Assembly (NCBI GenBank): GCA_947247005.1
Contig: OX365959.1
Coordinates: forward strand, 35,236,148 to 35,300,147
DNA: 64,000 nucleotides
Source of the DNA: Spisula solida
Lineage: Eukaryota > Mollusca > Bivalvia > Venerida > Mactridae
Reading direction: 5' to 3'
The notes below the pieces were generated by a model. That model was given only the letters and a program-made list of their open reading frames with translations. It did no database searches and was not told the origin of the DNA. Below, piece after piece: positions 1 through 10,312 of this stretch (positions are counted from its first letter, which is position 1; each line of letters opens with the position of its first letter). The translations under genes and the position numbers were made by a program.

Positions 1-756
1 AATGGAAAGTAATGATCACTTTATTGAAATATTTTTAAATATTCATTAATTTCATTTAAACTTGTTTGATAAATTAAATGGAATACTTTTATATCCAAAT
101 ATTAAAGTTGACAATGCATATAGTGCAGGAAATCGCATTACATTATTATCATCTTTTTATTCATGTATGTTTAAATTTTGATTTCTTATTATTAATTGTA
201 AAACTTTAACATGAAACATATCAACAATTTTAAATCTTTATCTAGAACTAATGAATGCAAATGTAGTACTAATTTATTATCTTTAGGCCTAATTTTAAAG
301 TTAAATGTGCAGGAAATTGCACCATTTTTATTCAAACATAGAAAGAAAAAATCTTCGCAGGGATGGGTGTTAAAAAATTCATGTTTGCATCAATTTGGAT
401 TTCTTAATAATTATTCCAAGATAAAATTTCAAAAAACAACTGTAGACAGTAATCACTATTTAATTATATAATTACCTTTTAGAAAATGATAAACACATAT
501 TACCCAAACACTATAGTAATACATATATGTACATGTAGTAGATATAGACTTGCCTAATAAGCATATGTTCATAGATTTAATTAAAGTGGCATATAATGGC
601 CATGTTGACTTGAACTCTAACTGGTAACGCTGTTAGAGTTAAACACGCTTTAAGGAAGGCAACAACCGAGGGCATGGATTCCCGATTTATTTATCAAACC
701 GTATATCAATTTACTGTAACAAAATACCGAGATAAATATGTCGTACACAGTCATAA
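1..756. other. No gene recognised
   Basis: AT-rich DNA. An 86-codon open frame at 211-471 has a low-complexity Lys/Leu/Ser composition, no family resemblance and no clear splice or promoter context, so it is not called. Confidence 0.5.
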
Positions 757-1060
757 GATCGAGTACGCTCTAGGTACTCGAGTTGAAACATACCGGGACG
801 TACGCTCCAAGTACCCCTTAATAAGACCGAGTACGCTCTATGTACTCGAGTTGAAACATATCGGGACGTACGCTCCAAGTACCCCGTAATAAGACCGAGT
901 ACGCTCCAGGTACTCGAGTTGAAACATATCGGGACGTACGCTCCAAGTACCCCGTAATAAGATCGAGTACGCTCCAGGTACTCGAGATGAAAACTATATC
1001 GGGACGTACACTCCAGGTACCCCGTAATAAGACCAGGTACGCTCGATGTACCGTATTAAA
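757..1060. repeat. 68-bp tandem repeat, about 4.4 copies
   Basis: Units start at 757, 825, 893, 961 and 1031 with ga(t/c)cgagtacgctc, followed by ggtactcgagttgaaac and gggacgtacgctcc. The unit is rich in GTAC palindromes. The 202-codon minus-strand open frame over this region is the repeat read through. Confidence 0.9.
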
Positions 1061-3507
1061 ATCATGTCTACAGTAAATATGTATTTTAACCAAATGTGAC
1101 TTATCTAAACAAATGAGACCTTTTAAGATATGCCAGTTTTTTATTTGAGACAACGCTCGGACAAGTCTTAAATGCTCATAAAAAACTTCAGTCAGATGAC
1201 TGAATTTTGTAACCACAGGGACCTCAGCCACCACTGGTAACTCAGTAGCGACCGAGAGAAACCCCATGGAAACGCAAAATATATTTTGTATTGAGTCAGT
1301 GTTAATAAACACATAGATATGCCCTCGAAATGAAGAATAATATAATTTTGACATCTTTATTTTATTATTTTCATTTTCCCCAAAATTCTTATATAAAGAT
1401 TTAATTTGCTTCGCGAATGGCAGCAATTTAGAAATCCAGACCAGCGGCTTTCGTCATCGCGAAACAATCACACTGTCTAAATGTCGATATTAACCGTTGT
1501 ACATTGCTACATAAGCTACATTGCGTTTGACCAATCTTGTTAAATCGTTACGTTTTTAAACAGGCGTGTTCGCCCCGGTAACTCTAGGACGTACACCAAC
1601 CCATATTGATTTTAAACCACGGAAGGCTTGGCGAACGTACTTAACTGCCTCTAAGTAACATGAAAATGCAATGGGCGACGTTAATAAGCTCTCTCCCCTA
1701 AGTACTCTCTAAAACAAAATTTGTCCTATCTGCGGATTACTCTGCTTTTATCCCTGCTTTGTTTGTTATGCGTGGTAGTTATTAGGCTAAAATATAGGCG
1801 TACATTGGCACACGTGTCGTCTCTTTCCATACGACTGATAAGCCCTATGCAGCATAGTGGTAAGACTAATATAAAGGTGTTCCTTTCAATTATATTCTTA
1901 TATTGTGTGAAACTAAAATGCCAATAAAGTACTGAATGCAACACAAACCTTTGATTGAGGTCGAGATTATAAACGCTTTAAGAAAGTACGCGCGCCTTTG
2001 ATCAAACATTTCTCATCATCCAAAAATGACAGAAAATCATCCCACGTCACGAGTCCCGTTATCGAGACACAGCTTTCAAACGACCTATCGTTGTATTACA
2101 TTAATACTATCTAATTCTTACATTTATGACACCAACATATTCATTTTAAAAGTGTTATGTATTCTGTTCCTGTCTAATCAAAGAATTGTGTCTTATATGG
2201 TAATTTGCCTGAATAAACTTGGTTTGCATTTTGGAATGTTATACATGTATAATAATTTTTGAAAAATTCAAGTAAAACCATCGTTTAAGGCAACGCCCGG
2301 TCATTTAGCGCTATTTATGTCTATTTCTCAATTATCTTTGTGAAGACCTAATTAATCTTTTTTCCGCTTCATTATTCACAGTAAGACATTGTCGCGCCAA
2401 CGGAAAGAAACGTTCGGGCACCGTACTTTTCACGGTTCGGATTCATTTGGTTTTAATGCAGACGGTGGAAAAATGTTCCAATAAACCCGTGGAAAATACT
2501 AGACAGCTGTATCGACGGAAACATTCATTCTCAACTCCCATATTAGAAAATATGAATCAAACGGATTGGCTGCTGGCAGACAAAACTTGCTTAAAACTAA
2601 AGATCCAGAATGATATAAGTTGCTGTGAGCTAAATTTGATCGATGATCCCGCCGATTAAAAATTGATGCATCGGTCTAAACTATGTAACCCGAGCGGAGA
2701 ATCTGCGATCCGTGACGATTTCTTTTTGCATAGTACATAACACCAGCCCTACGTTCAAGGAAAGTAACCTGCAAACATGTTTAACCACCACGGGTTTTTG
2801 TCGATATAATCCTATATCAATATATATATATATCCTCGCGAGTTCTCGTTAGTTTAGGAGAGACTATGTTTGGTATACAAAACTTTCGTGCCACCAGCTG
2901 GCTATTGGTGATTGTTCATTCATCCAACAGATTGTCAGTCGGCATTTTGAATGAATACGGTTGATCTCCCATATAAATCGATTATTTAGGTCGGTCACTT
3001 GTTCACATAACGCTGTGTACAAAAACATTGTAATTGCTCAGATTTAAGTCTTATTTAGTATATACATGTATTATGTTTATTAGCGTATACCTTAGTGAAT
3101 AATGTATTCGTTTTCATTGCCCTTTTCTCAAATTAAAATGTTTGAAACAGTAAAATACAATGCTATTATACTGCAATGCATGCATACAAGTGACATATCT
3201 GATCAAACGAACTATACGATGAGAATGTTTTGATAAGTTAAATAACAACTTTGATATGACAACGTATTCGCAATCTAAGATGTAGGACAATAATATCGTG
3301 AGATTGTCTAGCCGACACTAAATTCTGAAAAGCGTTGCCCACGATGTTCAGTATAAATAAACCAAAAGCCGTGAGTAATATCTAATACTGTACAACGGAT
3401 ATTATTTGTGTTAATCTTTGATCATCCCGTGTACCCCGATAAGACGTGCTAGCCTGAATACTGCTGTGTAAGCCTACCGCAAAAATTCAACATTCAAGAG
3501 ATTAGGT
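1061..3507. other. No gene recognised
   Basis: Unique-looking AT-rich sequence with short open frames lacking family resemblance. No exon chain could be supported on either strand. Confidence 0.4.
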
Positions 3508-4069
3508 ATTTCCTGTGATCTTCACAGATCTATACCATAGATCTACTACATTAAACAACAAACACTTTATAACTTATTATATAGTATAATTGTAATAAGC
3601 ACTTGGGCAAGCTAGCTTACTTTCTATTATCAATACATTCATCATTCTATCAGCAACAGATCATCTCATAAATATGCATACACATTAATATACCAACATC
3701 ATCTCATATACATAAAGTACATGTAACAAATTTATAGCACATAACACGCATCTTTCCCCATTTTTATGAACTAAAAATTATACGTCTTGTAAGCTCTAAG
3801 TGCCCAAAGCTGAATGACCACATACCTTCAATCACTGCGCACGACAACTCGTGCGCTATGGTTACCAACATAACAAGTCCTGATTCGTGCAATCAGAAGA
3901 TCTTAACCAATCACAGGAAAGCATTTTCCGTCTTATGCGCTTCGCTTAACCGACAGAAAATAAATTTCCTGTGATCTTCACAGATCTATACCATAGATCT
4001 ACTACATTAAACAACAAACACTTTATAACTTATTATATAGTATAATTGTAATAAGCACTTGGGCAAGCT
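3508..4069. repeat. Mosaic duplication: 106-bp direct repeat flanking a 195-bp dispersed repeat
   Basis: 3508-3613 recurs at 3964-4069 with no difference noticed. Between them, 3773-3967 recurs at 8428-8622, also with no difference noticed over 195 bases. The 195-bp copy runs directly into the second 106-bp copy. Confidence 0.9.
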
Positions 4070-5090
4070 GAACCTAAAAGAACGGGAAAACCATACGTGC
4101 GTGCTATAAACAGTAACTATCAAATTACTAAAATCGCTTTTTAAATAGTTCATTAACATTGTGAAACATCATAATAAAGGACATTTCACATAACCACCGT
4201 ATGCATATTCATAGCAACACTTGTTGTGTCTCTTAAATTCGCATTGTCATGTGTAGATTACGAAACATCAAGAATCAACATGTTCAAACGTTAATATTGT
4301 TTTAAATTGTTTCACTTCCGAAGTTGAATACAATATCTGAACGTATCAGCACATTATTCATTGGTTAGTTCGCAGCATTCACAAAAGGTTCTTCATAGAA
4401 AACCGATGTAAAAAGTAACGTACACATTGATCACTAACACTGAATCTCGGGGGGTTTCATATCAAACCAAACACGTATCCATTTGATTTCATCGTAAAAC
4501 TTGAGTGAATTAGAATTACACATATAGGAGAAAAAGAATTGCTCATGATCGGAATGATATCCTCTTCACCCACAATTACCTCAGGTCCACTTACTACACA
4601 ATAAAAACCACTCTTGTCACTTAGGTGGTGCTGTCTGTGCGAGCGTCCTTCAGTAATTCCGGGATCCGAGGTATCTAATCCGCAGCCAATTCAGTCAAGT
4701 CATCAAATCCGTTATAATCATCCTGAAATAAACAGATTGTATGAACAAACACATTCGTATAAACACCGCTAATAAAGGTCAATAACTCATTATCTACACG
4801 TATTATCAAAGCTTAACAGCCTATGTATTATACTCTTCAGCTCAAATATAAAATGACAGACATACCTATTCATATCAAACACAAATGTTAATTTCTTGTT
4901 AAATTCATACATACATATACTGTACTGATGTGTGTATTGCTTACGGTCCGCAATATTACCCAAACCAGACGTTAATCTAAATTCAAAATTTTATAGATGC
5001 ACTGATACATATAAACATTTAATATGGCGCACTATTGTACCAAAAGTTAATAATAACATTCCCAACTTATAAACATATTCGACGGTATTA
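4070..5090. other. No gene recognised
   Basis: AT-rich DNA without a supportable coding region. It leads into the 42-bp repeat domain. Confidence 0.4.
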
Positions 5091-5745
5091 TATTATACCA
5101 TGTCCACACATATTATCAAGGCTTGTCAGCCTAGACATACTATTCAATGTCTAGCGATTCTAAAGGCAGCCACGCCGATTCATATCGTCCATTACTTGTT
5201 AAAACAGTTCAAACGTAAACATATCAGATGTTAACATATACACACGAATCATTTATACCATAACATATTATCACGACTTGTCAACCTGAACTATACCATG
5301 TCACACATGTCACCAAGACTTGTCAACCTGAACTATACCATGTCACACATATAATCAAGACTTGTCAACCTGAACTATACCATGTCACACATATTATCAA
5401 GGCTTGTCAGCCTAGACATTCTACTCAATGTCTAGCAATTCTAAAGGCAGCCACGCCAATTCATAAACATGCTTAACCATGTCACACATATTATCAAGAA
5501 TTGTCAACCTGAACTATACCATGTCACACATATTATCAAGACTTGTCAACCTGAACTATACCATGTCACACATATCACCAAGACTTGTCAACCTAAACTA
5601 TACCATGTCACACATATAATCAAGACTTGTCAACCTGAACTATACCATGTCACACATATTATCAAGGCTTGTCAGCCTAGACATTCTACTCAATGTCTAG
5701 CAATTCTAAAGGCAGCCACGCCAATTCATAAACATGCTTATTGTC
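5091..5745. repeat. 42-bp tandem repeat with a higher-order unit
   Basis: A 42-bp unit (aactataccatgtcacaca, tattatcaagacttgtcaacctg) is tandem over about 5264-5690. At 5107-5200, 5399-5475 and 5665-5742 it switches to a variant ending in a segment with cagcctagacattcta and aaaggcagccacgcc, giving a higher-order period of about 266 bp between the last two. A diverged piece recurs at 6536-6650. Because 42 is a multiple of three, long repetitive open frames result. Confidence 0.85.
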
Positions 5746-6047
5746 CATTACTGATTAAAACAATTAGTTTAAACGAAAACATATGTTAGAAGTTAGTATA
5801 TTGCACCATAACATGTTATAACTAATATCCCGACTTGTCAGCCGAACATTATATTCATTGTATAGCAACTAAGTACATGATTGTACGTAATAATATTGCT
5901 ATCCTGGCTAAGTATATTGATTTTGAAATAAGTTCAACTGTAAATGTGCTATGCTTAAACACGTCATCGAAGTTTTGTCCGCTTAGAAATAATGCTCAAA
6001 ACAAGCAAAACACGTGCAATACATAAAAATTGCTGATTACTATAGCA

Positions 6048-6248
6048 CAGTCAGGGTAATAATACAGTGACGCGGCGGTCGGGTCCACTTTTACGGTGTA
6101 AAACCAACATAAATGCTAAAACAGACAGCAATATTTTCATTGCTAAACTAACAAACTATATTCGCACTACCTATACTGGCAATACTTGTATTCTTATGTG
6201 TACATATAAACAGCTACGTCACTGTCACCAGATCCTAACTGGATTATA
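6048..6248. repeat. About 200-bp dispersed repeat, copy 1
   Basis: Begins cagtcagggtaataatacag and ends near accagatcctaactggatta. Copy 2 is at 7369-7574. Ends contain cagtgacgc and cgtcactg words in inverted orientation, so it could be a MITE. Confidence 0.7.
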
Positions 6249-7368
6249 GTTAAATTAACATGCCAAATTGAATTTAAATTTAGTAAACACCTTAACATAA
6301 GATCGAATTTATACCATGCCAAGTTAAAGTCAAATTTATAACAAATATTTTATAACTTATAAACAAATACGTAAACAAGCTTATCATTTCAGTGTCTACC
6401 GGTACACATATTATCAAGGCCTGCAAGCCTAAACAAAATATTCCATGACAAGGAATTATGACATAAATGCCCATTTATATGCATTAAGCTTATGTATTTA
6501 TGATTTTTATAATATGAACTACTAACATTTCGACGGTATATATACCATGTCCACACATTCAATGTCTAGCAATTCTAAAGGCAGCCACGCCGTTTCATAT
6601 CGTGCATTACTTGGTTAAAACTTGAAACAGTTCAAACGTAACCATATCAATGCTATCACTTATAATCTACCAAAACAAAATTGTTCCTCGCATCAGGTAA
6701 TTCTTTTCTCAGAAAATTACTCGGTCAATGCTACCCGTCCAACAACCGTTACCCACTTCGATCCGATTATACCGATCATACCGATTCTAACTTTCACCAT
6801 TCGTAGGTGTGCCAATAGCCAATAACATTTTCGATAACTCTACCACCTTCAATTTCCAATATTTAATTCAAAGTTGGTATATTACCAACAACGGTCCTTA
6901 CTAATACAAGAACTCTTGATTTGTCAGTTTTCTAAATTTACCTTGTGTCCTCCCTTCATCTAAACAAGACTACATTTGCATATTAGTTCCCATAGCGTAT
7001 AAACAAAACCACTGTATGACTTATTGGGATACTATACATTTCAAAATTTATGACCCACCGCGAGCAAAAGCACCCATGATTTCGATCACTGTATGACTTA
7101 TTGAAACGTGAATTATTTCTACAAAGATCATGTACACCAACAATAGCTATCATTTCAACTGAGTTATCCATTAATTAACACGAACAGTTAATCTAAGTGC
7201 TCTAGCATGGAGCATGAGCTATTAACAATTCTCATTGTAAATAAATGTATGTGGCACATTTGAATTTGCCAATCAGATATATGCAACTGAATTACACATC
7301 GTACTAGTATTCTGTCAGCATGTCCGTGACTGACATTCTAATACAGTATAAACAATATACATATAGTT

Positions 7369-7574
7369 CAGTCAGGGTAATAATACAGTGACGCAGCGGT
7401 CAGGTCCATTATTACGGTGTAAAACCAATTATAAAGGCTTAAACAGACAGCCATAAAATTATATTCAATGCTAAACCAACACACTATATTCACACTACCT
7501 ATCCAGACTATGGTTCCAATCTTCTGTGTACACAAACGAATCCCTCACTGTCACCAGATTCTAACTGGATTATA
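7369..7574. repeat. About 200-bp dispersed repeat, copy 2
   Basis: Diverged copy of 6048-6248 with the same order of landmarks (cagtcagggtaat, ttacggtgtaaaacca, aaacagacag, cactacctat, gtcaccagat). Visible substitutions and small indels suggest an old family. Confidence 0.7.
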
Positions 7575-8427
7575 CAGTGGCATATCTTAGTAAATAATCA
7601 ATTTTAGGTCGAAATCTTTTAACAAATATATTATCTTTTCGATTATCAAATCAATTGGGTAGAACATAAATAAGTATTGAATTTGTATTTTCCTACCCAT
7701 CAGTGTTTACATACCAAAATCTACTTTCCACGTGCAGCACCTGTTTTAAAGTATCAAAAGCAGTCATATATTTTAGCCAACATTTCTGTATGTTCATGTA
7801 CAAAGCTAGTAAATATTTCCATTTTAAACCCATACGGATGACAGAGATTATGATAGTATTCATATCTATACTTGGTCGCAACGTATCTAAAAAGATTTTA
7901 AATGCAAACATTTCTTACAATTAAGTAAAAAGGCAATCAATCTAGATGTGTAAAACTACCGAGACTTTAAACAGATTTCTTTGGACGAAATATTCGTGCG
8001 TAAATCAATACCACAACTATCAAAACAATAAAACACGTAAAATACTCATCTTCCATTCTGCAGTGCGGGTGTTTATTCATCTACATCGACTCGTTCTGCT
8101 TATGGAAATCGTCCAACACGGCCATGCAAAACTCTCGCCATATTAAGTGGTTTCTTGTCCACGTCTCATGGTAGGCATGCAATATCTGGCCCGAACGGGT
8201 TCTTCTGTAGAATTCTCCCCAACAGGATAAATGGAACGTTTGCACTGTCAGCACTCCATAGTCAAGTGCGTAGCTGTTCGTCAAACTGGCTGACTAAGAC
8301 AGTCTCGAATTTCAACTGAATCGTCCATAATGTTAATCGATACACTATTTTTACTGAGTCCAATTGTTCTAACACTAAACATCAAGTCTGCTGATTAACT
8401 GCGTTAGGTGTGGTCTCACTATCCACG

Positions 8428-8622
8428 AAAAATTATACGTCTTGTAAGCTCTAAGTGCCCAAAGCTGAATGACCACATACCTTCAATCACTGCGCACGAC
8501 AACTCGTGCGCTATGGTTACCAACATAACAAGTCCTGATTCGTGCAATCAGAAGATCTTAACCAATCACAGGAAAGCATTTTCCGTCTTATGCGCTTCGC
8601 TTAACCGACAGAAAATAAATTT
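8428..8622. repeat. 195-bp dispersed repeat, second copy
   Basis: Same strand and no difference noticed compared with 3773-3967. Includes gcgcacgacaactcgtgcgc, a palindrome-like core. No coding content seen. Confidence 0.9.
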
Positions 8623-8858
8623 TGCGCCTGTTTCATTTATTTCGTGTCTACACCAGTAAAACGAAGAACGTTTACATGTGCAGTGGATCTTCTTCGACAC
8701 GAAGATGTGTTTTTTTTCGATCACAAACGTCACATTATATTTTAAACTTAATAAATGTGTCAAAAGTCAGCAGTTTGGTCTTTAAAAAATAATTAAAAAT
8801 ACGTATAGACCGCGGAGAACGCTTAAATTTCATGAACATGTAGTGAAATAATAGTAGC

Positions 8859-8945
8859 CATATTAAGTAAATTTTAATTATTAAAAAGGGCGGAGCGAGC
8901 GAAGCGAAGCGAGGCCTTTTTAGTCATTAAAATTTACTTAATATG
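8859..8945. mobile_element. Foldback palindrome (MITE-like)
   Basis: Arms catattaagtaaattttaat and attaaaatttacttaatatg close a GC-rich centre (gcggagcgagcgaagcgaag). Arms are about 30 bases and nearly complementary. Confidence 0.7.
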
Positions 8946-8955
8946 TTCTAACTAA

Positions 8956-9113
8956 CTTAGAATATAACATTCTGCATTCTGATTGGCCGATAGAAATTAG
9001 CGCCAACGCAAGACGTCAAGTCTGTTAAGAGAAAATTTTAATGATTAAATTGTCATTTAACCGCAAAAATGCGGCGTTTTCATTGGCTCATAATGTAGGT
9101 TATATTCTAAACA
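8956..9113. mobile_element. Short inverted-repeat element
   Basis: Inverted arms share TTAGAATATAAC (8956 side) and GTTATATTCTAA (9102-9113 side), with the pair attggcc and ttggctc just inside. About 158 bp, adjacent to the palindrome at 8859-8945. Confidence 0.55.
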
Positions 9114-10017
9114 TAGATTAAACATGAACACGCAATGCGATAACGAAGGTCGATACATATCCAGTGCATTTGACATGCAAGGACATAGTATTTCAAACAT
9201 GTAACAAATATATCCGTAATGAAGTGCGCGCATTTTACGAGGATTAAATCTTTAACCAAGATTTTAATTTGTATTATTATATTTTTGTCGTTTGTACACT
9301 GACGGATATAATATGTAACTTAAGGTAACAATTTTGCTTATGTAAACAATACCTCCGTAGTTTACCAAATGTATTCTTATCCCTATTGACTTAAACCAAG
9401 ATAGCCATGGAGAGCCACACCTTTTCTGCTAGCAGTAAGCACTGCAAAATATATTAAATTGTTCAAGTGTACAAAATCCGGATACAATTTATTCCTTGCA
9501 TACAAGTAATTATGTACAGCATGACATGCTGCAAGATCACACGCACGTATACAGCTCAAATTAAAAGGGTCAACTTTCTCTCGTGAATATTTTGCAAAAT
9601 TAAATAAGATGGACGGATAGAATTTTCAGACACACATTGTTTCTTCGTCAACATTGTAAACAAATTACGCTTGCTTCTAAATTTGATGTCTTTAAGTGCT
9701 TATAAGCCCAGTCTTCCTCAATTGTTTGCGGGTATTCAAGCCTCTGTGATAACTGGATGCGATATTTGTTTTGCATTTTTTATCTTACACAATATGAGAA
9801 TAGAAAAGATACAAAGAGTCCCGTGTTCGTCTTGCAATTTTGGTTTCTGTAAATAGGGCTTATTAGTTACCTGGAAAAAGACATCATTATGTCAATCAAT
9901 CTGGACTGAAAAACTGAAATAAGATAAGTCCGCACTCCGTCGAATTGTTGCTTCTTAGATGTTGTTTAAACAGTAAATCCTTCAGTCGTTATGTTTGGAA
10001 CTTTTATATTTATACAG

Positions 10018-10312
10018 CAGCCGTTTTCATCGCCTCCTTCCATTCGCTGTCGCTCGTTCAGTAGTAGCTTTGAAACCTTTAATTGTCTACGAGAAATGTC
10101 GAGGTATACCGGATGCTCCAAAAGGAACACATTGGCCAGAAGAAGAATACCTACATGACAAAGAAGTTAGCTCCATACTTGATATTCCTGATCCACTTAC
10201 ATCTAGGGTGTGGTTAGATGGACGGGGTTCTGTGAAAGTTGGCGACACAGTAAAGATAAACATTCAACTTTACAATGGTCGAAATGAAAAGAGAAAACAT
10301 GGCGGTGATTTG
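10018..10312 (+). CDS. NXPE exon 1 of those visible
   Basis: The open frame reads through [12 protein letters not shown] and [11 protein letters not shown] to GGDL and ends at a GTAAGT donor (10313) in phase 0. The acceptor is a tandem NAGNAG (cagcag at 10015-10020), so the exon may start at 10018 or 10021. No in-frame ATG lies upstream in the same open frame, so this is taken as an internal exon. The first 25 residues are not family-like and the true acceptor could be slightly downstream. Confidence 0.75.

Noticed and set aside
211..471. 86-codon open frame as a small gene
   Set aside because: No family resemblance, ordinary length for AT-rich random sequence, no splice or promoter support.
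818..1426. 202-codon minus-strand frame as a gene
   Set aside because: Its C-terminal part is the 68-bp tandem repeat translated; the rest shows no known motif.
5469..5789. HVTHIIKTCQPELY repeat protein
   Set aside because: Reads straight through the 42-bp tandem array; not conserved beyond it.
9991..9993. ATG as the NXPE start codon
   Set aside because: It is in a different frame from the NXPE reading frame and lies before the splice acceptor.
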